Shown here: piece by piece, positions 1 to 8,083 of the stretch
How positions within the stretch are numbered: the stretch's first letter is position 1
Layout of the letters: every line of letters starts with the position of its first letter
From: Myxococcales bacterium
GTDB lineage: Bacteria; Myxococcota_A; Polyangia; Polyangiales; Ga0077539
Assembly: GCA_016792845.1 (NCBI GenBank)
Contig: JAEUKH010000054.1
Span: 1-64,000, forward strand
Reading direction: 5' to 3'
Length of the DNA: 64,000 bases
Notes under the pieces: generated by a model
What the model saw: only the letters and a program-made list of their open reading frames with translations
What the model was told of the DNA's origin: nothing
Databases searched by the model: none
Program-made: the position numbers and the translations under genes

Positions 1-106
1 GCACACGGTGATCGTCGGCTCGCTTGCGACCCACCTTGCCAACCTGCGACGGAAGGAGCGGGGCGATCTTCGCGAAAGCCTCGTCAGAAAGGTCAAATCG
101 GCCCAT
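1..106 (-). mobile_element. IS5-family transposase, N-terminal fragment cut by the window edge
   Basis: Read on the minus strand from the ATG at 106, the first 35 codons encode a protein starting MGRFDLSDEAFAKIAPLLPS and continuing to a GRKRADDHR-type motif. That is the usual beginning of small IS5-group (IS427-like) transposases, whose N-terminal domain is the DUF4096 helix-turn-helix. The rest lies outside the window, so it is not known whether the element is intact. It sits directly beyond the 3' end of an IS1-family transposase, so two insertion sequences abut here at the edge of an AT-richer island. Confidence 0.75.
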
Positions 107-137
107 CCGCCGATGCTAGCACATTTGCGGACGCAGC

Positions 138-1028
138 CTAGCCACCCATCTTCTCGGGGAGGTCGAAGTTGACCAGGGGTGTGGAAGGGGAGGTGGACGA
201 GTCTGAAGGGGTAGATCTCTCTCCAGTCGGCTCTGGTTCGGAGCCGGTGACTCCTGCTTCCATCGCAGGAGTTACACGAATCGTGCTGTGTACCCAGCAG
301 AAGTTGTAGTGCGCGAAATGCAACGCTACAGCAGCTCGAAGATGCTCCTGCGAGCGTGACCATCCGTTCGTCAGCCTCGTGAACCTCCGGTTGAACATCC
401 TCAACGTCAAATTCTGACGCTCAACATAAGAAGTGTTGATCTTGTCCCAATCAGGATTCCCTTGCTTAGGTTCCTTCGTGTGCGACGTGATCCTGTTCGG
501 ACTGTACTTCGCCTCACCTTCACGCTTATCAGTCTCAGGACCATAAGACTTCATGGAAACCCCATAATGAACCCTACTCCAAAAGGCTTCCTTAATCGCA
601 TTCAAGTAGGGCTTGAAGCCATCCGTAGAAATCTGTGGAACCCCATCAACCCTCGCGCGAACGTCCTTCACGAACTCATGCGTGGCTCTACTGGTGCGCT
701 TGTCCGTGAGGTACGACACCACCAACTTCGAGACTGGATCGAGTGCAATGAAGGTGTAAGCATCACCGAAGTATTCAGGATCTTCCTTCCCTCGATTCCC
801 TTCCTTCGTGCCGATGAAACACCAGATCTCGTCAAACTCCAGTAGAGATGGAGTCAACCCGCGCATCAGTTGATCATGTAGACCAGCGCAGCCCTTCCCT
901 ACCTTCAGCAGGAGCGAGGAGATCGTCTCCCTGGCAACGCTGGTCGTGCGGTGGGCGGCACGGATGGAGGAACCGTCAACCAAGGCTGAGATGACGCGAA
1001 CTTGATGATGGAGCGGGAGGATGTTCAT
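138..1028 (-). CDS. IS1-family transposase (long form with N-terminal HTH)
   Basis: This 296-residue transposase has an N-terminal helix-turn-helix (about residues 10-42) and an RNase-H-like DDE core. Candidate catalytic residues are D66 (in EFDEIWCFIG), D136 (in ISTDGFKPY) and E203 (in YVERQNLTLR). The stretch around residues 205-260 (FNRRFTRLTNGWS, then HFAHYNFCWVHSTIR) is typical of the ISMhu11-like IS1 branch found in Planctomycetes, Myxococcota and cyanobacteria. The reading frame is intact, so the element may be active, though terminal inverted repeats could not be identified by eye. Codon use and base composition are much less GC-rich than the core genes after 4760. Confidence 0.8.
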   Translation of the reverse strand: MNILPLHHQVRVISALVDGSSIRAAHRTTSVARETISSLLLKVGKGCAGLHDQLMRGLTPSLLEFDEIWCFIGTKEGNRGKEDPEYFGDAYTFIALDPVSKLVVSYLTDKRTSRATHEFVKDVRARVDGVPQISTDGFKPYLNAIKEAFWSRVHYGVSMKSYGPETDKREGEAKYSPNRITSHTKEPKQGNPDWDKINTSYVERQNLTLRMFNRRFTRLTNGWSRSQEHLRAAVALHFAHYNFCWVHSTIRVTPAMEAGVTGSEPEPTGERSTPSDSSTSPSTPLVNFDLPEKMGG

Positions 1029-1611
1029 GGCAGCTTGCCTTTCGGGACAAGCTGGTGCAGAATGAGGGAGCCCAGGGATGGGTAGGCACCTCGTGAGCAG
1101 CAGCTTGAGTGGTGTTTAGAGGTCGGTAGCGGTTGGCGCCGTTACCGGCCTCGATTTGGTTTGGGGAGGCTATGCGGCGGGTGGGGAGGAAGCAAGTGCT
1201 GGAAGTGGAGGTAACTTGCGGCTGAGTGAGTGGAATTGAACGGTTATGTATGTTGGGATGATAAAACGTGAGCATGACGTAAATCAGCCGCACGAAAACA
1301 TCGCTGGAAGAAGATAAATGTGGGATGTGGCGTCAACAATTTCTGTTGGATAAATGAATTAGCTTGTTCTTCCTGATGTTTTGAACGAGCGCCTGAATAT
1401 TTTTGATGTGTCGACGACGTAGCTGCCGGTGCAACGTGCGTGACAACCAGATGCTCTCAGCCTCATCGGCCCGGAAAGACGATGTTGGTCATTGTGAGCG
1501 CGACCGCCCACCGTAGGCATGGGAGCGCCAAAAGCACGGAACTTTACGTCCTGATGAGAGCCGTTCTAGAGGCATAGGGGTGGTTCAAAATTTCGCCAGG
1601 GGTAAACGGCA
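1029..1611. other. Gene-free, AT-richer spacer between transposase and ABC-3C operon
   Basis: No convincing gene is seen in these 583 bases. A perfect 7-bp inverted repeat (CAGCTTG at 1031-1037, CAAGCTG at 1048-1054) sits immediately upstream of the transposase start and could form a hairpin in its mRNA leader. The last bases before 1612 carry AGGGG ten bases ahead of the ATG, a plausible ribosome binding site for the first operon gene. The open frame at 976-1293 on the minus strand overlaps the transposase and has no protein-like features. Confidence 0.5.
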
Positions 1612-2562
1612 ATGAACACTATGACTCCTCAACAGTCGTTCTACGCTCACAGGTGTTTCGAACTCGTTATTCGGCGTTCAAAGGGGGACGCATTTCAAAG
1701 GCTTTTTAGTTCAGTCATGAATAAATCCAACCCTAATTTCGTGGCGATGAGGCCCTACGGAAGTTTGGGAGATGAAAAGAATGATGGGTATGATCCGACC
1801 ACTGGCACCTACTACCAAGTGTACGCCCCCACCGATCCTGACTCAAAGTTAGGTGAAGCGGCTTCGAAGGCAAGGGATGATTTTGCTGGACTCTTAAAAC
1901 ACTGGAAGAAGCAGTCAGTAGCGATCAGCAACTTTGAATTTGCATTCAATGATGAGTTTGGTGGCTCTGTTGTGCCGGTACAAAAGGCGTTGGATGCCAT
2001 CAAGCAAAAACACAAGGTTCACACTCGACCTTTCCTTGCAAAGGACTTGGAGAAGTTAGTCTTCAAGATGCCTATGGATGACATTCAAGAGGTGCTTGGG
2101 TTTCAAATCATCCAGCCAAACGATATCGGCGATGTGGATTTTGGATCGTTGAGGGAGGTAGCGGAGAGCGTCTTGAACTCCACAGTTGGGTACAAGGCTA
2201 CTGGTAAGCTTCTTACCCCAGCTCTTGAGGATAAGCTCAACTCCAACAATCTCTCGGCCTTCTACAAGGACTGTATAACGCGAGCTGCCTATCAAACGGA
2301 AGCGGTCGAAAAGTATCTTGGCAATCGAGCGCCTGCCTTGAAGCAGACAATGCGTGACTGTTTAGAAGAACTATATGTAAAGGCCAAGACAGAAGTACAC
2401 GCATCTGGAGGTGGGGCAGACGAAGTCATGATCCGTCTGACTGAGTTGTGTGCGCCAGCAGATAAGCAATTGTCACTTGGCATTCACACTGCGGTCATGG
2501 TAATCTTGGCCTACTACTTCGAGTCATGTGATATTTTCGAGCCCCCAAATGTATCTCCCTGA
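1612..2562 (+). CDS. ABC-three-component (ABC-3C) system protein with probable nuclease-like N-terminus
   Basis: First gene of a tightly overlapping operon with an ABC-3C middle component and a DUF2326 ATPase, an arrangement that identifies it as the effector/CTD subunit of an ABC-3C conflict system. The N-terminal 75 residues contain a GxxGDxxxDG stretch (G50, D54, N57, D58, G59) followed by YYQVYAP (Q69, Y71). That pattern resembles the core of Mrr-like restriction-endonuclease folds, but the usual lysine after the Q/E position is replaced by tyrosine, so activity is uncertain. The C-terminal 100 residues are helical and probably form the conserved domain that binds the partners. AGGGG precedes the ATG. 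The domain reading is family-level inference; the operon membership is clear. Confidence 0.75.
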   Translation: MNTMTPQQSFYAHRCFELVIRRSKGDAFQRLFSSVMNKSNPNFVAMRPYGSLGDEKNDGYDPTTGTYYQVYAPTDPDSKLGEAASKARDDFAGLLKHWKKQSVAISNFEFAFNDEFGGSVVPVQKALDAIKQKHKVHTRPFLAKDLEKLVFKMPMDDIQEVLGFQIIQPNDIGDVDFGSLREVAESVLNSTVGYKATGKLLTPALEDKLNSNNLSAFYKDCITRAAYQTEAVEKYLGNRAPALKQTMRDCLEELYVKAKTEVHASGGGADEVMIRLTELCAPADKQLSLGIHTAVMVILAYYFESCDIFEPPNVSP

Positions 2563-2794
2563 AAAACACATAACTCTCGCTGAGTCACTGCTAGGTTTAG
2601 GAGGAGTGATCTTGATGCTTTTGGACACCCCCAAATCAGTCGATCACCTTCACAGGCAGATAGCGGTGTCCCAATCCAAAGGCGAGTTCAACTCAAGACA
2701 CGACTACGACAGTGTGATGATTGCGGTTCTTATGCTCTATGCGATTGGAGCTGTGGAACCGACCGAGGCAGGGAGTATACGCAAATGCGTCTGA
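2549..2794 (+). CDS. ABC-3C system middle component (MC6-like), 81 aa
   Basis: Small protein beginning MYLPEKHITLAESLLGLGG, a start typical of the short middle components of ABC-3C systems. These are wHTH-like adaptors thought to link the ATPase with the effector. The ATG at 2549 is chosen over an in-frame GTG at 2528 because the protein family starts at this MxLPxKHI motif. The gene overlaps the 3' end of the upstream gene by 14 bases and the start of the next gene by 10 bases. No clear ribosome binding site precedes it, so expression is probably by translational coupling. Function is inferred from family and context. Confidence 0.75.
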   Translation: MYLPEKHITLAESLLGLGGVILMLLDTPKSVDHLHRQIAVSQSKGEFNSRHDYDSVMIAVLMLYAIGAVEPTEAGSIRKCV

Positions 2795-4554
2795 TTCGTC
2801 TTGAGGCGAACAACCTGGCTTTTCGCACGGTGAAATTCAACAGGAGCGGCCTGTCAATTGTCGTGGGTCAAGCCTCACAAGATCCACTCAAACCCAAGAG
2901 CAAAGCCGACACCTATAATGGCGTGGGTAAGTCTCTGTGCTTTGAGCTAATTCACTTCTGTCTTGGATCGAACTCAATCTACGCCTTCGAGCAGTATCTT
3001 CGTGGTTGGATCTTTTCGCTCGTAATCGAGACCAATGGTCGGGAGGTCACCATTAGTCGAAGCGCGCTTCCTCAGTCGGATATCAAGTGGGACAATAAGC
3101 CGATTAAGCTTGAAGAACTGCGAGAGCGACTGCTGCTGGAAGGATTTGCTCCGACAGATGAAATTCCGGGGCTGAAGTTTCGACCATTGATCCAGCCCTT
3201 TTTGAGGTCAGGACGCGACGCCTACTCACGCTTTGACATCACCTCGGAGGGGGAACTCAAGAATGAATATTATGCGATGCTCAGGAACGCCTTCCTCCTG
3301 GGCCTCAATGTTCAGTTGGCTCAGGAAAAGCACGATCTTAGAGACCGCTACACCACCCTTACCAGTACGCTTAAGCAAATTAGTTCCGACCCCGCTTTTG
3401 CTAGTTTGGCAAATACTGACAAAACAGACTTAGAGATCAGGAAATTAGAAGAGGAGGCAAAACGTCTGGACGCAGATCTGCGAGCATTTAAGGTGGCTGA
3501 GGATTACTCCTCAATCCAGCAGGACGCCGATAATCTTAAGCGTATTGGCGCTCTCATCTCGCGCGACATTGTTCTTTTGCAGGACTCTATCAAGCAGATC
3601 GAGAGGAGCTTAGTCCCTCATCCAGATGTGAAGACAGAGGAAATTGAACAAGCTTACGCAGAGGTTAAGTCGATTTGGTCTGAGGCTTTGAAGAAGCGCG
3701 TTGAAGAGGTAATTGAGTTCCAACGCACGCTGGCTAATCGTAGGGAGGTTCGGCTAAGGTCGGAGCTAACCAAGAGGAATCGAGAATTGTCAGAGAAACA
3801 GGCAGAACACGCAGGCAATAATCGTGCCTTGGATGAGAAGCTCCAGTACCTTAACAACCACATGGCCTTGGGTGTATTTGCGTCCGTGAGTGCGCGTCTG
3901 GATTCCATCCGTCAAAGGATCATCCAGTTGACGACTGCTTCGGATCAGTTTCAGAGGGCCAAGAGAGAACAACGGGAATTGGTCGCACGTATTGACACGC
4001 AGACGACTGAGACCGACAAATATCTTGATAAGTCAAAGTCTTTGATTGAAAAAGCCGACGAGAGATTCCGGCAGTACGTTAGTCAACTCTACGGCAGTAG
4101 CGTTTCTAAGTTGTCCATTGAAAATAACGATAGCCCCAAGAACCTTCAACGATACAAGATCGATGTGCATATCCCATTTGACGCGGCTGAAGGGATCAAC
4201 GAGGCGAAGATCTTCTGCTATGATATGACCGTCTTCACCCTGCGCCGAAACCATCATATTGAATTTCTCGGTCATGACAGCAGCCTCTTTGGTCCGGTAG
4301 ATAGTCGCAAGCAGTGGGAAATGATTCGTCTGGCAGATAAAGTGTGTCGAGAAAGTGGGTTGCAGTATATCGCCGCTCTTAACGAGCACGATGTTAAGTC
4401 AATGCAGTCTGCGATTACCTCCAAGACTGATACTGAAGAGTTCAAGCGCATCTTCTCGGATCAGAACGTGATCCTGCGCCTTACACACGACAGTAGGCTG
4501 CTGGGTATGGCAATCGATATGGATTACCGGGCCAAGAAGAAGAAGGAAGAGTGA
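2785..4554 (+). CDS. DUF2326 ABC-type (SMC-like) ATPase of an ABC-3C system
   Basis: This 589-residue protein begins MRLIRLEANNLAFRTVKFN, the first strand of an ABC/SMC/RecN-type ATPase. It has a Walker A motif NGVGKS at residues 45-50, a long coiled-coil-rich middle (roughly residues 200-430) and a C-terminal DUF2326 half containing IEFLGHDSSLFGPVDSR (around residues 490-505), which occupies the Walker B/D-loop region. In ABC-3C systems this subunit is thought to sense a nucleoprotein structure and license the effector. The start overlaps the middle-component gene by 10 bases and has AGGGAG upstream. AT-richer composition than the core genome supports acquisition by transfer. Confidence 0.85.
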   Translation: MRLIRLEANNLAFRTVKFNRSGLSIVVGQASQDPLKPKSKADTYNGVGKSLCFELIHFCLGSNSIYAFEQYLRGWIFSLVIETNGREVTISRSALPQSDIKWDNKPIKLEELRERLLLEGFAPTDEIPGLKFRPLIQPFLRSGRDAYSRFDITSEGELKNEYYAMLRNAFLLGLNVQLAQEKHDLRDRYTTLTSTLKQISSDPAFASLANTDKTDLEIRKLEEEAKRLDADLRAFKVAEDYSSIQQDADNLKRIGALISRDIVLLQDSIKQIERSLVPHPDVKTEEIEQAYAEVKSIWSEALKKRVEEVIEFQRTLANRREVRLRSELTKRNRELSEKQAEHAGNNRALDEKLQYLNNHMALGVFASVSARLDSIRQRIIQLTTASDQFQRAKREQRELVARIDTQTTETDKYLDKSKSLIEKADERFRQYVSQLYGSSVSKLSIENNDSPKNLQRYKIDVHIPFDAAEGINEAKIFCYDMTVFTLRRNHHIEFLGHDSSLFGPVDSRKQWEMIRLADKVCRESGLQYIAALNEHDVKSMQSAITSKTDTEEFKRIFSDQNVILRLTHDSRLLGMAIDMDYRAKKKKEE

Positions 4555-4762
4555 CCCCTCCACGCCCTCAGGAAGGGTTAGGGGCGTTTAGCTTGGGTTG
4601 GATTGGAAATCCGTCCGCGTCCGATTCCGATTGTTGGACCGCGAAGTAGAACGTGATCCCTCGGACATTTCTCGTCCGCACCTCTGCCACCAACGCCACC
4701 CAGCAAAGTTGGCCGGTCGAAATCCACCGAAAATCGTCAGCTTAGGCCATCACCCTAACGGG
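4555..4762. other. Spacer after ABC-3C operon with weak hairpin
   Basis: This 208-base segment separates the acquired operon from the convergent core gene. Immediately after the stop, nested arms CCCCT/AGGGG and CCCT/AGGG (4557-4588) can fold, but only a short T-run follows, so a terminator is weakly supported. Base composition shifts from moderate to high GC near 4760, marking the approximate right edge of the island. No gene and no flanking direct repeat was recognised. Confidence 0.35.
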
Positions 4763-5725
4763 TTACCGGTTGAGCGCGGTGACGAGCTCTTGCACGATGG
4801 TGCGGGCCCGCCCGAGCTCGTGGGGCGGCAGGGTGACGGCCCCCACCACGGGGTGCCCGCCGCCGCCGTATTTCTCGCACAACGCAGCGATGTTGTGGGC
4901 CCGAGGCTTCTTCGACCAGGGGTTGAAGCCCACTGAGATTTTGACCCGCTTGGGCGAGCGCGACAGCATCACGCTGTACACCGCCGTCGGGAAGAGCTGA
5001 TACCCCACAAACTTCGCCACGGTGTCGACGGCCTGATCGCTCAGGTCAAAGAGCGCCACGTTGCGGAGCTGCTCGCCCACCTGGCCCATGCGCTTCGCGA
5101 AGGCCTCGTGACGGAGCTTGATCGGCCCCAGGCGATTCACGATCTCGGGCGACGCCGCGACCTCGGCCAAGGAGCGCGTCGCCAGGAGCGGGATCAGCCG
5201 CGACGTCAGCGCCTCGTCGCCCTGCTCTTGGATCACCGCGGTGATGGCCATCGCCGGGGCCGCGAAGCTGCTCGCCTGTTCGGCGTCGCTGAAGCGCGCC
5301 GCGTCGATCACATCGGCCCAATGAATCAGCTCGTCGAGCCCCTCGGGCGCCCAGCCGAAGCGGGCGCGGGTCACGTCGGCCAGGTACTTCGTGCACGAGC
5401 CGTAGGCCCCGTCGTGAAACTTCTGCCCGCTGGTGTCAGCGCGGAAGTGCGCCTCGCTGCCGCTCTCTTGAAAGGCGCTCACATGGTGATCAAAGTACCA
5501 ATCAATCAACGGCGACGCGGTATACCGATAATCGAGGATGGCGTTCAACGCACCCTTCTTGAGACGCGTCGCGGGCGATGGGGCGTTCGGCTCATACATC
5601 AGCCCGCGAAACTCGAAGCGCGCGTCGCGCATCGCGGGCATCGTCTCGCTCACGAAGCGGTAGAACAGCGCCGCGCTGGCGGCGCCGTCAAAGCAGTAAC
5701 CGTGATGGGCAACGACGACGTCCAT
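4763..5725 (-). CDS. DHH-family phosphoesterase
   Basis: The 320-residue protein has the metal-binding motifs of the DHH superfamily: D13 in CFDGAASAAL, the DHH triad at residues 79-81 (DWYFDHHVSAF), and a C-terminal DHHA1-like GGGGHP motif at 287-292. Family members hydrolyse phosphodiesters in nanoRNA, cyclic dinucleotides or other small substrates with Mn2+. Which substrate applies here cannot be told. The ATG at 5725 (MDVVVAHHGYC) is chosen because the longer frame adds 14 residues not typical of the family and conserved sequence begins right at MDVVV. It is the first core gene after the mobile island and is convergent to it. Confidence 0.8.
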   Translation of the reverse strand: MDVVVAHHGYCFDGAASAALFYRFVSETMPAMRDARFEFRGLMYEPNAPSPATRLKKGALNAILDYRYTASPLIDWYFDHHVSAFQESGSEAHFRADTSGQKFHDGAYGSCTKYLADVTRARFGWAPEGLDELIHWADVIDAARFSDAEQASSFAAPAMAITAVIQEQGDEALTSRLIPLLATRSLAEVAASPEIVNRLGPIKLRHEAFAKRMGQVGEQLRNVALFDLSDQAVDTVAKFVGYQLFPTAVYSVMLSRSPKRVKISVGFNPWSKKPRAHNIAALCEKYGGGGHPVVGAVTLPPHELGRARTIVQELVTALNR

Positions 5726-5771
5726 GAAGGGTGGGCGTGCTATGCACCCCCCCGCGCGAATCTGCAAGCCT

Positions 5772-6953
5772 TCACGGCACCGGCCGCAGGGTCACCCAGG
5801 CGACGCTGTCGCTGCCCTGATTCACAAGGCTGTTCAGCACCACCCGCACGGTGCCCGAGAGGCGCCGGCGGCCCCATCTGTCGGTGGCGAGGTTCAACCC
5901 GCCGCGGTTGTCGCGCTGATTGATGCGACGGCGCTCGCCGTTGACAATAAAGAGCGCCCCGAGCCGATTGCGGTTCACCGAGTGTCGCGAGGTCACGAGA
6001 ATGTCGTAAAAGCCATCGATCACTTGCGTAAACACAAACTGCGCGGTGGCGCGGAGGGTGCCGTCGGGGTCATACAGTTGTTGGCAATCGACGCCGCTGT
6101 GCGAGGCGCCCCGGGCGGTGTACGCGTAGTTCTGCCGACAGCGAAAGACGACGTTGTGCCGTCGGGTGTAGCGGGCCTGCTGGTAGGTGAGGCGACGCAG
6201 CACCGGGGCGACCCCCGCGTCGACGACGCCCCCGTCGGGCGCGCTCTCGGGGCGCGGGCAGACCGCGAGCCGGGCGCTCAGCTCAAGCGAGACGCGGCCA
6301 ACACGAAACACCGAGCGGTCGAGCGGACCCGGGCCGAACTCGACCACGTTGAGCCCCTCTCGCAGCAAAGGCGTCACGTCGACGGTGACGCCGTTGACGG
6401 TGCGGTTGGCGTTGGCCCGATCGGCGGGCAAATCGAGCGCCCCACGACCGTTGACGTCGATGCGCCCTTCGAGGGTCGGGGTGTTGGCGTCGTAGGTGTC
6501 GAAGCGTAAGAGCGCGCGGGCGATGAGCGAGGGCGAAGGCACCGCGTCGACCTCGAAGCGAAGCCGCGCGGCGCTCCCCGCGGGGGCGTCGAGCTCGCGG
6601 AGGGGCGCGTCGTAGTCGCGGCTGAGCAAGCTGCACGCGCGGGTGCTCTCGCCCCCGGGGCCGACGTCTTCGAGGCCCGCGTCGAAGGGGCTCGGGCCCG
6701 CGTCAAAGACGGCCCCGCCGGCGTCTTCGCCTTCGACGGGCCCGGCATCATCTTTGGGCGGCGCCACGAGCTCGTCGACCACCGACTCGACGTCGGTCTT
6801 CACCGCCGCGTCGGGGTCGCCTTCGGTCTCAGGCTCCGGCGGCGTCTTGTCGACGAAGCCCACATCGGGCTCCTCGAACGCGAGAACGCCGCCGCCCTCG
6901 GCGCAGCCCGAGGCCAACACCGCGCACACCACAACCCGGGCCCACACGCTCAC
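5772..6953 (-). CDS. Secreted lipoprotein with a golvesin-like C-terminal domain
   Basis: Residues 1-17 form a lipoprotein signal peptide ending LASGC, followed by a long acidic Asp/Pro/Ala-rich linker of the kind common in Sandaracinaceae-type surface proteins. A middle beta-rich module (about residues 110-225) contains RIDVNGRGALDLP and a GLNVVEFGPG loop like ligand-binding jelly rolls. The last 110 residues, with GFYDILVTSRHS and RRINQRDN, resemble the golvesin/Xly C-terminal beta domain found on secreted enzymes and adhesins. No catalytic motif is seen. It is followed on the same strand by no close partner, while a beta-barrel gene lies 34 bases upstream in the same direction, so the two may be co-transcribed. 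Confidence 0.6.
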   Translation of the reverse strand: MSVWARVVVCAVLASGCAEGGGVLAFEEPDVGFVDKTPPEPETEGDPDAAVKTDVESVVDELVAPPKDDAGPVEGEDAGGAVFDAGPSPFDAGLEDVGPGGESTRACSLLSRDYDAPLRELDAPAGSAARLRFEVDAVPSPSLIARALLRFDTYDANTPTLEGRIDVNGRGALDLPADRANANRTVNGVTVDVTPLLREGLNVVEFGPGPLDRSVFRVGRVSLELSARLAVCPRPESAPDGGVVDAGVAPVLRRLTYQQARYTRRHNVVFRCRQNYAYTARGASHSGVDCQQLYDPDGTLRATAQFVFTQVIDGFYDILVTSRHSVNRNRLGALFIVNGERRRINQRDNRGGLNLATDRWGRRRLSGTVRVVLNSLVNQGSDSVAWVTLRPVP

Positions 6954-6987
6954 GCGCCCGAAGGTACGACAGATTCACCGGGGCGTG

Positions 6988-7662
6988 TCAGCGCCCGCGG
7001 GTGTAACCGAAGCTGGCCGCGAGGCCCACCGTGGTCATGTGCACCGCAGAGAGCACGTCTTGACCCACCGTGAGGTCGAGCTCGCACCAGCGCGTGGGGC
7101 GCCACTGGAGGCCCACATCGACGGCGCCGATGCCCTCGATGGCGCTGTACTCGCCGCGGCGATTGTCGGTCACCACGTTCATGAACAAGGCCCCCACCCG
7201 GATGCCCACCTGGAGCGCCCAACGGTCGCCCACCGCGATGCGCGGCCCCGCGCCGAGAAAGGCCTGCGAGGTGTGCCGCGCGCGGTAGAGCTCGGGGTTG
7301 AAGGTCACCTCGGGGTTGAGATACACGTCGGCCCCGGCGCGCACATAGAACCACCGCGCGTCGACCGAGACGTTGAAGGTCAGCCCCGGCAGCGCGAGGT
7401 AGCCCCACCCGAGCTGCTTGCCCGTAAACGCCGGGCTCACCCCGCGGAGCTCGCGCTCTTCGCGCGAGAGCTGCGCCGCGAAGCTCGTGTTGGCCGCGTC
7501 GAAGACCGAGGTCACGAACCCGACCCGGGCGAAGATCCCCGTCTGGCGAATCTGGGCCACCGGGCGCCGCAGCACGAAGCTCTGCCCCGAGGCGACTGAG
7601 GTCGCCAGCGCGAGGCCGAGCGCCGCAGAGAGCGCCGTAGAGTGAGCCCGAAGAGTCGCCAT
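6988..7662 (-). CDS. Predicted outer-membrane beta-barrel protein
   Basis: The 224-residue product starts MATLRAHSTALSAALGLALA with a cleavable signal peptide (cleavage probably after ASG, before QSF). It continues as alternating amphipathic strands rich in aromatic residues and Gly, for example DARWFYVRAGADVYLN and GPRIAVGDRWALQVGIRVG. This is the look of small 8-stranded outer-membrane barrels. The ATG at 7662 is preferred over an ATG at 7689 because the signal peptide begins there. No specific family or ligand is recognised. It precedes the golvesin-like lipoprotein gene by 34 bases on the same strand. Confidence 0.55.
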   Translation of the reverse strand: MATLRAHSTALSAALGLALATSVASGQSFVLRRPVAQIRQTGIFARVGFVTSVFDAANTSFAAQLSREERELRGVSPAFTGKQLGWGYLALPGLTFNVSVDARWFYVRAGADVYLNPEVTFNPELYRARHTSQAFLGAGPRIAVGDRWALQVGIRVGALFMNVVTDNRRGEYSAIEGIGAVDVGLQWRPTRWCELDLTVGQDVLSAVHMTTVGLAASFGYTRGR

Positions 7663-7864
7663 GTGCGGGTGCCGGCACCCTATCAGCAACCCCCGGGCCG
7701 CGCGAGGGCGCCCCCGGCGGTGTGCGCCAGCACCTTGTTTAGAAGCAATTTCGTGTGGCTATTCGGGTTGCCATCGACACGCTTCGGCGGCGAGCCGAGC
7801 GGCCATCGAAAGTGCTTGCGAGGCGGCGCGGGCATGGGGTATGAGAGCCTTCCTTTCGGTCGAA

Positions 7865-7957
7865 AGGTAGACGGGCCGGCTGGCTTTGGCGATGTGAACC
7901 CCGCCAGGTCAGAAATGAAGCAACGGTAGCGACGATTGAAGCGCAGCCGGCCCACCT
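7865..7957 (+). ncRNA. ffs: 4.5S / signal recognition particle RNA (small bacterial type)
   Basis: The sequence contains the universal SRP helix-8 signature: a stretch from GTGAACC through CGCCAGGTC, a GAAA tetraloop (7912-7915) and TGAAGCAACGG. The ends close with a perfect 10-bp stem, GGGCCGGCTG at 7873-7882 with CAGCCGGCCC at 7944-7953, extended by AGGT (7865-7868) with ACCT (7954-7957). Length and shape fit the roughly 100-nt RNA that binds Ffh for membrane targeting of nascent proteins. The tetraloop is GAAA closed by A-U rather than the common GGAA. Exact ends are estimated from the stem. An intrinsic terminator follows 23 bases later. Confidence 0.93.
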
Positions 7958-7980
7958 GACCGAAACCCTGATCTCACCCG

Positions 7981-8014
7981 CGACATGCGCGCTTACGAGC
8001 GTCGTGTCGTTTTT
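7981..8014 (+). terminator. Intrinsic terminator of the SRP RNA gene
   Basis: CGACATG (7981-7987) pairs with CGTGTCG (8003-8009, one G-T pair). Inside, CGCT/AGCG encloses a TACG tetraloop, and the stem is followed directly by a run of five T (8010-8014). The structure points in the direction of SRP RNA transcription and lies 23 bases beyond its 3' end. Confidence 0.75.
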
Positions 8015-8083
8015 GCGTTGGGCCCAAACACAAGCCCCGCGCGACCCACTCGCGACGAGCGGGGCGGCGGGGCCGTGGTGCGC

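Noticed and set aside
976..1293. A 105-codon minus-strand frame upstream of the IS1 transposase
   Set aside because: Overlaps the transposase start and has no protein-like features or ribosome binding site.
1612..4554. Wadjet/SMC plasmid-defence system
   Set aside because: The JetABCD gene set is absent; the three-gene layout with DUF2326 fits ABC-3C instead.
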